This document shows, one piece after another, positions 38,166 to 46,152 of a stretch of 64,000 nt of DNA (positions within the stretch are counted from its first letter, which is position 1; each line of letters starts with the position of its first letter). The stretch comes from CAVSJR01 sp963728285 (GTDB lineage Bacteria > Actinomycetota > UBA4738 > HRBIN12), in assembly GCA_963728285.1 (NCBI GenBank), contig CAVSJR010000001.1, forward strand, positions 434,001 through 498,000. The letters run 5' to 3'. The position numbers and the translations under genes are program-made. The notes beneath the pieces are model-generated. The model searched no databases. It saw only the letters and a list, made by a program, of their open reading frames with translations, and was not told the origin of the DNA.

Positions 38166-39752
38166 TCAGTGCACGTCGGCGATCGAGAGGGGCGGTGAAT
38201 GCAGGTACGTGATCGACGGCGACCGCCCGACGGTATCGGTCGCCATCTCGAGCGCGTCGCGGAAGCTCGATGCCGTCCGGTAGCCCATGCGGGCGGTCGC
38301 CTTGGGGTCGCCGCCGACGAAGATGACGTCGCCGAGGTAGTCGAGCGCATGCGCGCCCCAATACCACATGTAGAACGGATGCACGCCGTGGTACGCGTGG
38401 CTCGTCCGATACAGGTGGATGTACCAGGGGTCGGTGGCGTAGCGCTCCTCGAACTTGGACTCGATCGTCGACGGGTCGGTCGTCTCCGCCAGGACCTCCT
38501 CGAAGAAATCGATGTAGCTGGGGTGATGGATCGGGTTGAACTCCCACGGGACGGGATGGAACAGGATCGCCGCGCCGCCCGGTCGCACGAGCGGCTTGTT
38601 CCGGTACATGTTGAACAGATATCCGAGCCCGAGGCAGTGCACCAGGATCGGATTCATGATCGAGTTGACGTTGTACGGCCCGAGGTACGGCACGCCCAGG
38701 ACGAGGACGTCCGACTGTCCCTGCACCTCGACCAGCTGCTGCTTGTGCAGGTTGGCGAGCGTTCGACCGTGGACGGCCTCCGTCTCCCCGGCGTTCACCC
38801 CCGTCAGCTTGTACGGCGCCTCGATGCGCCGCCAGGCCTCGCGGCGAATCCGCGGCGGGGAGAGCTCGTTCGCTTTGCGAGCCCCGAGGAACATCGCCTG
38901 GTCGCGCAGCGACCACTCCCATTCTCGCTTGTTGAGGAACCCGAACTGCGTGGGGAAGGTCTCCGAGTTCAGCGTCGTCTCGACCGTGAAGATCCGGACA
39001 CCGCTCGACCGAAGCAGCTGATACATGCGGCGGCACGAATCGTGGATCGCGCTGTGGCCCTCGCGCGGATCCATGTACGACCGTGAATGCAGCATCGTGT
39101 CGACGTTGTGGTGAGGGCGCACGCTCCGATAGCTCGCGAGCCCGACGGCGACCGACTTCGCCCCGCCGTCCATGGCCACGAGGTTGATGTTGACGTACAC
39201 GATGAGATCCGACTCCGCCGCGCGCTTGTTGATCTCCACGTCCTCGCCGGCGTCCGTCCGCCCGATGTGCAGCAGGTTGTCCTGATCCTCGGCGTCGTGG
39301 TTGTAGAGATCCGCCGGCCAGAAGCTCCGGAAGACCCGCTCCCCGACCGCGCGCTTGATCTCGGACTCGGTCATCCTGCGGTGCAGCGAGTTCGCCACGA
39401 TCAGCTTCACGTCGGTGACGCCGTGCCGTGCCGCCAGCTCGACGACCTGCTCGATGATGCGCTGGCGGATGTCGGGCGTCTGCATGGGCGGAAGCGGAAG
39501 CGAGATATCGTCGAAGGCGATCGTGAGCTTCATCCCCGGCTTGAGGAGCTCCGGAAGCGGCTCCGAGTCGTGGGGATGGAGCAGCGCTTGGCGGATGGCG
39601 GCACCGACGTCCCGGATGCCGGGCAGTGGATCCGGCGAATACACGACCCGGGAGCCGAGCGGGAACCGCTGCAGGCGAAAGCCCTCGCCGGCGTGAACGA
39701 GCAGGGGAGGCGTCCGTTCGTCTACCTCAAGCACGAATCCTGGTCTTGCCAC
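38166..39752 (-). CDS. LarA-like (DUF2088) protein
   Basis: 528 residues, longer than LarA (about 420). The N-terminal half follows the lactate racemase pattern: AFDDISLPLPPM, LIVANSLHRRMTESEIK (GTHR region), DLYNHDAEDQDNL and MDGGAKSVAVGLA, the last carrying the Lys that holds the nickel-pincer cofactor in LarA. The C-terminal half (after about 330) is unlike LarA and rich in aromatic residues (HPFYMWYWGAHALDYLGDV). No larB/larC/larE cofactor genes lie nearby. Its substrate is unknown; in this context a hydroxyacyl or lipid intermediate is possible. GTG start with GAGGAGG upstream. Confidence 0.8.
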   Translation of the reverse strand: MARPGFVLEVDERTPPLLVHAGEGFRLQRFPLGSRVVYSPDPLPGIRDVGAAIRQALLHPHDSEPLPELLKPGMKLTIAFDDISLPLPPMQTPDIRQRIIEQVVELAARHGVTDVKLIVANSLHRRMTESEIKRAVGERVFRSFWPADLYNHDAEDQDNLLHIGRTDAGEDVEINKRAAESDLIVYVNINLVAMDGGAKSVAVGLASYRSVRPHHNVDTMLHSRSYMDPREGHSAIHDSCRRMYQLLRSSGVRIFTVETTLNSETFPTQFGFLNKREWEWSLRDQAMFLGARKANELSPPRIRREAWRRIEAPYKLTGVNAGETEAVHGRTLANLHKQQLVEVQGQSDVLVLGVPYLGPYNVNSIMNPILVHCLGLGYLFNMYRNKPLVRPGGAAILFHPVPWEFNPIHHPSYIDFFEEVLAETTDPSTIESKFEERYATDPWYIHLYRTSHAYHGVHPFYMWYWGAHALDYLGDVIFVGGDPKATARMGYRTASSFRDALEMATDTVGRSPSITYLHSPPLSIADVH

Positions 39753-39763
39753 CGTTGCCTCCT

Positions 39764-40963
39764 CTACCGGAGCGTGTCGAAGACGACCTTCGACGTCCCG
39801 AGGCGCCCCGCCGCGAGCGCGTGGTCGATCGCATCGCGCCAATTCGCGAGCGAGTATTCGGCGCCGACGACCGCGTGCAGCGGAGCCTGCGCCGCGAGTT
39901 CGATGGCGAGGTCGAACGTCGAGCGAGGCCCATCGGGCAGGGCCTCGGTGCCGCCGGTGTAGGCCCCCACGAGCTCGAGCTCGCGGAACCATGCCGGCGT
40001 GAGGTCCACCCCCGGCGACGGTATCGCCGAGAGGACGACCCTCCCCCCAGCCTTGGTCGAACGGAGGGCGAGATCGAGGCCGCCCTTCGAGCCGGCGCAC
40101 TCGATCGCGAGGTCGACGCCCCCGAGCAGGAACGGCGCTCCTCGCTCGGGTTTGAGCCTCATGGAATGCGACGCGCGACGGACGGCGTTCACAGCCTCAT
40201 CGGGTCCCACCACGGCGCTGGCGCCGAGCCCCTCGGCGAGCTCGCGCTGCTTCGCGTGCTTGGCCACGACGGTGATGTGACCGGCGGAGGTGAGCTCGCG
40301 AAGCGCCAGCAGCGTGAGGACGCCGAGCGTTCCCGCCCCCACGACGAGGACGTCGGCGTTCGGCTCGATCGTCGCTCGAAGCGCGGTATGGATGGCGCAG
40401 GCGAGCGGCTCGATCAGCACGGCCGTCCGATCCTGCATGCCGTCGGGGACCGCGTGAAGCTGCGAGCGGTGGGCGACGAACATGCGGCTCCACCCTCCCC
40501 CCGTGTCGCGACAGAAGCCCGTCTGGAGGCCCGGAGCGACGTGGCCGGTGGTGACGCGATCGCATCGGCCGCGGTTGCCCGCCGAGCAGGCAGTGCAGGG
40601 CGGCTCCCCGCGAGTCGCGCACGACAGCACGGGCTCGAGGACGACCCTCGTGCCGGCCGCGAGATCCTCGCAGTCATCGAGCACCTCGCCGACCACCTCG
40701 TGGCCGAGCACGAACGGCAGCGAGACGAGCGGCGAGAAGTAGAACGACGCCGTCCCCGAGACGGTGCCGAGATCGGAGCCACAGATGCCGGCAAGCCGGG
40801 GACGCACGCGGACCCATCCGTCCGCCGGCGGGGCCGGATCCCTCGCGTTCACCAGCCGCAGCGGCGCCACGGGGCTGGACACGAGCCCCGGAACCGTGGA
40901 GCCGAGCACGCGCTCGGTGAGGAACCTGGGCGCCGACCTGAACATCTCCAGCTGCTGCGCCAT
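39764..40963 (-). CDS. Zinc-dependent medium-chain alcohol dehydrogenase
   Basis: 399 residues. The catalytic zinc site is GICGSDLG plus GHEVVGEVL. The structural zinc loop is expanded: CATRGEPPCTACSAGNRGRC. The Rossmann loop is VVGAGTLGVLTLLA. It probably oxidises or reduces a lipid-derived alcohol or aldehyde, given that it sits directly after an acyl-CoA-reductase fusion. The ATG follows that gene's TGA by two bases, so translation is likely coupled. Confidence 0.87.
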   Translation of the reverse strand: MAQQLEMFRSAPRFLTERVLGSTVPGLVSSPVAPLRLVNARDPAPPADGWVRVRPRLAGICGSDLGTVSGTASFYFSPLVSLPFVLGHEVVGEVLDDCEDLAAGTRVVLEPVLSCATRGEPPCTACSAGNRGRCDRVTTGHVAPGLQTGFCRDTGGGWSRMFVAHRSQLHAVPDGMQDRTAVLIEPLACAIHTALRATIEPNADVLVVGAGTLGVLTLLALRELTSAGHITVVAKHAKQRELAEGLGASAVVGPDEAVNAVRRASHSMRLKPERGAPFLLGGVDLAIECAGSKGGLDLALRSTKAGGRVVLSAIPSPGVDLTPAWFRELELVGAYTGGTEALPDGPRSTFDLAIELAAQAPLHAVVGAEYSLANWRDAIDHALAAGRLGTSKVVFDTLR

Positions 40964-40965
40964 GA

Positions 40966-43296
40966 TCAGCGCACCGCCGGCCTGGGAAATCGGACGCGCG
41001 GCATCCCGCCCGACATCTCCCATTCCTCGATGGGCCACCGGCGCCGCTTCGCGACGCGAAACAACGCGGAGTCGGGACTCACGGCGACCGGGTTGCCGAC
41101 GGTCCTCAGCAGCGGCAGGTCGGAGTGGGAATCCGCGTACCCGTAGCTCGACCGCAGGTCGGCTCCCTCCTGTTCGGCATACCGTCGAAGCCATGCCGCG
41201 CGCGCCTCGCCCACGAGTGGAGGCGTCGCCATGTAGCCGGTGTAGCGACCGTCGCGTTGCGCCAGCTCGGCGGCGATCATCACGTCGAAGAGAGGAGCGA
41301 GGGGTCGGACGAACGCGTCCATCGCGGCGGTGATCAGGATGGTTCGCTGGCCGGCCGCGCGGTGCTCCCGGACTCGCCTGATCGCGGCCGCGGAGGCCTT
41401 CTGGAGCATGTACTCGCCGACGTGCTCCTCGATGATCTCGTCGAGCCCCCGAACGTCGACACCCTCGTAGCGTCGGAAGAACGTCCGGAGGAATTCACCC
41501 CGGTCACGCCGGTCGGCCATGAGGTAGGACGGCACGCGAGAGAAGACCGACCACAATTCGGCCGGCCAGTCGACGATCTCGGTGTCGGCCATCTTGGACC
41601 AGACGTAGGACTCGACGACGTTCGAGGAGATGATGGTGCCCTCCATGTCGAACACCGCCAGCGTCAGCTGCTCACGCTCGCGGATGCGGACCTTCGGGGC
41701 CACGCGGGAGGACGACAGCGCACGGAGGCCCTGCGTGACGGCGGGACAGTGCACGTCCTGCAGGTAGTACTTCCAGTCCACGATGGCGCAATCGAACGGG
41801 AAATCCGCACGATCCTGATCCGACAGCGACCGAAAGAGCCCGAGGGTCCGGTCGTCCGTGTAGATGACCTCGGCCTCGGTGTAGGTTCCGTAGAGGTCGG
41901 AGTACCGGCGGATGAACTCGATCCGTCCCTTGTCGCGATCGACGCGTGCGACGAGCTCCCGCATCTTCTTCGACTTCGGGATGCGCGTCACGACCCTGTC
42001 CGCGACGTTCACGAGGCGCTCGCCCGTCCGCAGCAGGCGCTCCACCCGAAGGGTGCCGGGAAACGTCCACTCGGGGACCTTCACGGCGCCGCGCCCGCGT
42101 TGCGGAAGCGGGTCGCTCTCGAAGTACTCCCTCACGTACTCGTAGAGCTCGTGGTATTGGAGCGGGTTCCTGGCCCCGGAGCTCACGTGGTAGTAGCCCG
42201 GCGCGGCCGCATCGGGCGCCGGCGCCGCCGCGACGGCGATGATCGCGTTGACCACGAGGTCGGCGGGGATGATGTCGACGATGCCCTCCGGAATGCCCGG
42301 GAACTCGGGGATCGTGCCGCCCCCGTACGCGAGGATGATCGGCTCGGCCATCTTGAACCCCTCGATCCACCCTGGGTACGGATGCACGTAGGCGGATTCG
42401 ATGATGGAGGGGCGGACGATCGACAGCGGCAGGCCCGACGCGGCCGCGAGCTCCTCCGTCGCCCGCTCACCCATGGCCTTCGTGAAGGTGTAGTTGTCCG
42501 GCCACCCCAGCGTCTGGGAGCGCGCCCGACCGTACTGGACGAGGCGCTTGGTGACCCAGTCCTTGCGGCGCTGCTCCGCATCGGCCGCGACCGTCTGCGG
42601 GCCCGCGCGGGAATGCTGCTTGCGAGCGTCCGCCATGAACCGATCGAGCTGCTCGGGTCGTCGCGACGCGGCCTCGACGTCGCCTCGCGCGCGAAGCGCG
42701 AGATCCGCCTCCGTTCGCCAGTCGACTCGGTGCGCCAGCGTGTCCTCCGGGACGATCCCCTTCGTGGTCCCCGCCACGTAGGCGGTGGAGACGTGAACGA
42801 GGTGCGGGCGCGAGCCGCTGTCGCGGACCGCCTCGTACAGCTGGACCGTGCCGAGCAGGTTCGTCTGGAATCCCTCGTCGATCGGGGGGTCGAACGACAC
42901 CGTGGCCGCGCAGTGGATCACGACGTCCAGGTCGGCCGGAAAGGCCGGCGGCGCCACCGTGAAGTCGCCCTCCACCACCTCGACACGCTCGTCGAGCAGC
43001 CGGGCGATCCCCTCATCGCCGCCCTCCCGCTCGCGCAGCGCGTCGAACAGCGGGCGCCTCATCACGGTCTCGACGCGCTGTCGACCCGACGTGCCGTGCT
43101 GAGGACGGACGAGGAGCACGACGGAGGTCTCGGCGAACTCGAGCAGGAGCCGCTCGAAGACCGCCTGCCCGAGGAACCCCGTGACGCCCGTGATCAGGAC
43201 CCGCTTCCCGGCGAGACGGTCGCGCAGGGAGGGCGTGGACCGGGTCGACGTCGGCCGTGCGCCGGAGGGCCGCCGCGCCGCCTTCTTCTCTACCAT
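40966..43296 (-). CDS. Fatty acyl-CoA reductase-like SDR fused to a HAD-IB domain
   Basis: 776 residues in two parts. Residues about 28-400 form an extended SDR of the male-sterility/acyl-CoA-reductase type: LITGVTGFLGQAVFERLL, IHCAATVSFD, HVSTAYVAGT and catalytic YTFTKAMGE. A middle linker follows. Residues about 545-760 form a HAD-IB (SerB-like) domain: LAVFDMEGTIISSN, TILITAAMD and YGYADSHSDLPLL. The HAD core is DMEGT where DxDGT is usual. It would reduce an acyl thioester and possibly dephosphorylate a partner substrate. First gene of the five-gene operon, with a leaderless TAATCT promoter. Confidence 0.85.
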   Translation of the reverse strand: MVEKKAARRPSGARPTSTRSTPSLRDRLAGKRVLITGVTGFLGQAVFERLLLEFAETSVVLLVRPQHGTSGRQRVETVMRRPLFDALREREGGDEGIARLLDERVEVVEGDFTVAPPAFPADLDVVIHCAATVSFDPPIDEGFQTNLLGTVQLYEAVRDSGSRPHLVHVSTAYVAGTTKGIVPEDTLAHRVDWRTEADLALRARGDVEAASRRPEQLDRFMADARKQHSRAGPQTVAADAEQRRKDWVTKRLVQYGRARSQTLGWPDNYTFTKAMGERATEELAAASGLPLSIVRPSIIESAYVHPYPGWIEGFKMAEPIILAYGGGTIPEFPGIPEGIVDIIPADLVVNAIIAVAAAPAPDAAAPGYYHVSSGARNPLQYHELYEYVREYFESDPLPQRGRGAVKVPEWTFPGTLRVERLLRTGERLVNVADRVVTRIPKSKKMRELVARVDRDKGRIEFIRRYSDLYGTYTEAEVIYTDDRTLGLFRSLSDQDRADFPFDCAIVDWKYYLQDVHCPAVTQGLRALSSSRVAPKVRIREREQLTLAVFDMEGTIISSNVVESYVWSKMADTEIVDWPAELWSVFSRVPSYLMADRRDRGEFLRTFFRRYEGVDVRGLDEIIEEHVGEYMLQKASAAAIRRVREHRAAGQRTILITAAMDAFVRPLAPLFDVMIAAELAQRDGRYTGYMATPPLVGEARAAWLRRYAEQEGADLRSSYGYADSHSDLPLLRTVGNPVAVSPDSALFRVAKRRRWPIEEWEMSGGMPRVRFPRPAVR

Positions 43297-43301
43297 GCGG
43301 C

Positions 43302-43332
43302 AGATTATGTCGCTCTACCGAACGGTAGACAA
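43302..43332 (-). promoter_or_regulatory. Promoter of the lipid operon: TAATCT -10 and TTGTCT -35
   Basis: Minus-strand TAATCT (43307-43302) ends five bases before the ATG at 43296. A TTGTCT (43332-43327) stands 19 bp further up. The palindrome at 43314-43329 fills the spacer and overlaps the -35, which is where a repressor would block polymerase. Confidence 0.55.
43314..43329. promoter_or_regulatory. TetR-type operator palindrome TCTACCGAACGGTAGA
   Basis: A perfect 16-bp inverted repeat, 7-bp arms around AA, within the promoter of the operon whose last gene is a TetR regulator. Size and symmetry fit TetR-family operators. The regulatory link is inferred from position. Confidence 0.6.
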
Positions 43333-43459
43333 CCCGGAACCGACCTCGCCCGGCCGGTGCGTCCCCTCGGCCGCTCGACCCCAGGTGCGCGGCCCCGGGT
43401 TCCGGCGCGTCCGGCCGCACCAGGGGGACGCCGGCGCTGCGCACGTGAGGGGCACCGGG

Positions 43460-43465
43460 TACCCT
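43460..43465 (+). promoter_or_regulatory. Possible -10 element TACCCT of the MFS gene
   Basis: TACCCT ends five bases before an in-frame GTG at 43471. If it is the real promoter, translation may start there, 14 codons earlier than the ATG at 43513. Confidence 0.3.
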
Positions 43466-43512
43466 CACCCGTGCCGAGAGGACCAGTGCATGGGCGCATG
43501 GGGAAGGAACCG

Positions 43513-44913
43513 ATGCATGCGAGCGACCCCCCGCGATGGCGGGAGGTCTTTCAGGGTCGCCGCGGGCGGCTGACGGCGGGGCTCCTCCTGCTGGAGGCGC
43601 TGATCGCCGTCGAGTCGCTCGTCGTCGCGACGATCATGCCGGACGTCCGGCGGGAACTCGGTCAGGTGCAGCTGTACGGGCTCGCGTTCAGCGCCTCGCC
43701 GCTCGCGACGTTCGCGTCGATCCCGATCGCGGGCAGGGCCGCGGATCGCTATGGGCCGTCGCGCGTGCTGCCGTTCATGCTCGGCGTCTTCGCCCTCGGC
43801 CTCATCGTGGCGGGGCTGGCGCCCAGCATGCCGGTGCTGATCCTCGGGCGGCTGCTCCAGGGCGCGGGAGCCGGGGCGCTGTACTCGGTGTCCCTCGGAA
43901 CCGTCGCGAAGACGTTCCCCGACCGCCTTCGCCCCCGGGTCCTCGCGCTCCTCGCCTCGATGTGGATCCTGCCCGGGCTCGTCGGGCCGCCGTTCGGCGC
44001 CCTCCTGGCCAGCACGATCGGATGGCGATGGGCCTTCGCCGCACCGGTCCCGGTCCTCCTGTTCGCCTGGATCCTGATCGCGCCGGCCCTCGGGGACACG
44101 CCGATCGCCACGGAACCCGACAAGCACCTTCCCATCCGGGCTCCGCTGCAGTTGATGCTGGGAGCGGGTCTCTTCCTCACCGGCCTCACGTTGATCTCTC
44201 CGCTCGGGATCGGACTCGTCGTCGGCGGCATCGTGATCGCCCTGCCCGCGCTCACCGACATCGTGCCCAGGGGCACGCTCCGAGGAGCCCCCGGGCTCCC
44301 GGCCGCCGCCGCGGCCGCGTTCCTGCTGAGCGCGGCGTTCCTCGGCGTCGACAGCTTCATCACCCTCATGCTCACCGGCATCCGAGGCGTCTCGCTCGCC
44401 GAGGCGAGCATCGTCGTGACCGCGGCGACGGTGTCGTGGGCCGCGGGGAGCTTCTGGCAATCCAGTCGCGCGGAGCGGATTCGGCCGAGCCGCCTCGTCC
44501 TCGTGGGGACGTGGCTCATCACGATCGGGATCGCGGCCGTCGCGGGCGGATTGATCGACTCCGTGCCGATCGTCGTCCCGTACGTGGGCTGGGGACTCGC
44601 CGGGCTCGGGATGGGCATCGCCTTTCCGACGGTCCCGCTGTCCGTCATGCGAGCGGCGGAGGATGAGAATCAAGCGGAGGAGCTCTCGTCGACGCTGCTG
44701 ATGGACACGCTGGGCATGGCGGTCGGCGCGGGACTCGGCGGCGGCTGCATCGCACTCTCGCTGGCGTTCAACGAAGGACTTCGAGTCGGCATCGCGGGGG
44801 CGTACGGCGTCGGCTTCCTCGCGGCCCTGCTCCTCTTCGTCGTCGCCAGGCGGCTGCCGTCCGAGCTCGCCTCGCCGGGCGGCGCCGTCGATGCGCCGAG
44901 GGCGGGACATTAG
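43513..44913 (+). CDS. MFS transporter (14-TM DHA2-like)
   Basis: 466 residues with about 13-14 hydrophobic helices. The first helix region LLLLEALIAVESLVVATIMP and motif A-like GRAADRYGPSRVL match drug/metabolite exporters; motif C-like WILPGLVGPPFGALLA follows. The likely role is proton-coupled efflux of an unknown compound. Start choice: ATG 43513 has AAGGAA five bases upstream; in-frame GTG 43471 is the leaderless alternative. It is divergent from the lipid operon, so the 216-bp region between them holds both promoters and the palindrome. Confidence 0.85.
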   Translation: MHASDPPRWREVFQGRRGRLTAGLLLLEALIAVESLVVATIMPDVRRELGQVQLYGLAFSASPLATFASIPIAGRAADRYGPSRVLPFMLGVFALGLIVAGLAPSMPVLILGRLLQGAGAGALYSVSLGTVAKTFPDRLRPRVLALLASMWILPGLVGPPFGALLASTIGWRWAFAAPVPVLLFAWILIAPALGDTPIATEPDKHLPIRAPLQLMLGAGLFLTGLTLISPLGIGLVVGGIVIALPALTDIVPRGTLRGAPGLPAAAAAAFLLSAAFLGVDSFITLMLTGIRGVSLAEASIVVTAATVSWAAGSFWQSSRAERIRPSRLVLVGTWLITIGIAAVAGGLIDSVPIVVPYVGWGLAGLGMGIAFPTVPLSVMRAAEDENQAEELSSTLLMDTLGMAVGAGLGGGCIALSLAFNEGLRVGIAGAYGVGFLAALLLFVVARRLPSELASPGGAVDAPRAGH

Positions 44914-44916
44914 ACT
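44911..44916 (+). promoter_or_regulatory. -10 element TAGACT of the MazG-GNAT pair
   Basis: TAGACT begins with the TAG stop codon of the MFS gene and ends nine bases before the ATG at 44926. Confidence 0.4.
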
Positions 44917-44925
44917 TCGGGCGCC

Positions 44926-45213
44926 ATGGAGATCTCGGATCTGCAGGCGAGCCTTCGCCAGACCTACGTCGAGCGAGACGCGAAGCGCGGGCGGGACGCC
45001 ACGTTCCGGTGGCTCACCGAGGAGGTGGGAGAGCTCGCCAGGGCCCTTCGGACGGGCGACGAGGACAATCTCGTCCACGAGTTCGGCGACGTCTTCGCGT
45101 GGCTCGTGTCGCTGGCGAACCTGACGGGCGTGTCGCTCGAGGACGCCGTCGCCCGCTACGCACGAGGCTGCCCGCGCTGCGGGGCAAGCCCTTGCGCGTG
45201 TGAATTCCGATGA
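44926..45213 (+). CDS. MazG-like nucleotide pyrophosphohydrolase
   Basis: 95 residues, one MazG-type four-helix unit. The magnesium motif EExxE is EEVGELARAL and the downstream ExxD is EFGDVFAWLVSL. Family members hydrolyse (d)NTPs or related pyrophosphates, often for pool cleansing. A C-terminal cysteine cluster, CPRCGASPCAC, could bind zinc; other small MazG proteins share such a tail. Its stop overlaps the GNAT start by ATGA. Confidence 0.82.
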   Translation: MEISDLQASLRQTYVERDAKRGRDATFRWLTEEVGELARALRTGDEDNLVHEFGDVFAWLVSLANLTGVSLEDAVARYARGCPRCGASPCACEFR

Positions 45214-45698
45214 CGGAGGTCCGCGTCAGGCTCGCCCGCCCGGACGACTGGCCGGCCGTCGCGGAGCTGCTCGTGGAGCTCGGCCGCGGCGTGGCCAAGG
45301 GAACGGCCGAGGACCAGACGCATCGACTGCAGTTCGCCGGCCACCTGCGGCGGCTCGAGGTGGTCAGCCTCGCCGCCGAGCGCGGGGACAGGATCGTCGG
45401 CGTGCTCGACATGGAGTATCACCAGCGGCTCGGCGACCACCGGCCCCAGGCCCGCGTGAACGATCTCGTCGTCACCGAGGCGGAGCGCGGCGAGGGCGTC
45501 GGACGCCTGCTCCTGTCTCGAGCGGAGGAGCTCGCCAGGAAACGGGGCTGCTTTCGGATGGCCCTCGTCACCGCGGGCTGGCGAGATGACACGCACCGCT
45601 TCTACCGCCGCGAGGGGTGGAGCGACTACGGCCGCTGGTTCGTGAAGCCCCTCACCGACGAGGTGGCGCCGTCGGGCCAGCCCCTCGACGAACCGTGA
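45210..45698 (+). CDS. GNAT-family N-acetyltransferase
   Basis: 162 residues. The acetyl-CoA binding motif A is VTEAERGEGVGRLLLSRAEE (R-G-x-G-V-G), preceded by the beta-4 strand ARVNDLVV. The tail HRFYRREGWSDYGRWFVK is the usual C-terminal motif. The substrate is unknown. Translationally coupled to the MazG-like gene. Confidence 0.87.
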   Translation: MTEVRVRLARPDDWPAVAELLVELGRGVAKGTAEDQTHRLQFAGHLRRLEVVSLAAERGDRIVGVLDMEYHQRLGDHRPQARVNDLVVTEAERGEGVGRLLLSRAEELARKRGCFRMALVTAGWRDDTHRFYRREGWSDYGRWFVKPLTDEVAPSGQPLDEP

Positions 45699-45735
45699 CA
45701 TCGAGGCCGCGGCGGCGCGTTTCGCGCACCCCGCG

Positions 45736-46152
45736 TCAGCCGGTCGAAAGGCGTTCGGCGGTCGCGGCCAGGTGATCGGGATCGGCCGGCCGCGATTCCC
45801 ACGCCTTGCGAAGGCCGTCGCCGTGCCACCGAGGGACGACGTGGACGTGGAAGTGGAAGACGTCCTGGAACCCCGCCTGGCGGTTCGCCTGAAACAGGGT
45901 CAGGCCGTCCGGCCGCAGGACGTCGTGAAGGACCCGCGCGACGTGCTGCGCGAGCGCCCAGACCGCGAGGCCGTCGTCGAGGGGAAGATCCCAGATGTCG
46001 GCCGAATGATCCCTCGGGATCACGAGGGTGTGGCCCTCGCTCGCCGGATTGACGTCCAGGAACGCCAGGGCTCGATCGGACTCGGCGACGCGATACGAGG
46101 GGATGCCGCCGGAGACGATGCGGCAGAAGATGCAGTCCTCGTTGGCGGTCAC
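45736..46152 (-). CDS. HIT-family hydrolase
   Basis: 138 residues. CIFCRIVSGGIPSYRV at the N-terminus gives a Cys pair of the zinc-binding Hint type. The histidine triad is FHFHVHVVPRW. It would hydrolyse a phosphoramidate or nucleotidyl conjugate such as AMP-lysine. The GTG at 46152 overlaps the asd stop codon (GTGA), so this is the third gene of lysC-asd-HIT. Confidence 0.9.
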   Translation of the reverse strand: MTANEDCIFCRIVSGGIPSYRVAESDRALAFLDVNPASEGHTLVIPRDHSADIWDLPLDDGLAVWALAQHVARVLHDVLRPDGLTLFQANRQAGFQDVFHFHVHVVPRWHGDGLRKAWESRPADPDHLAATAERLSTG

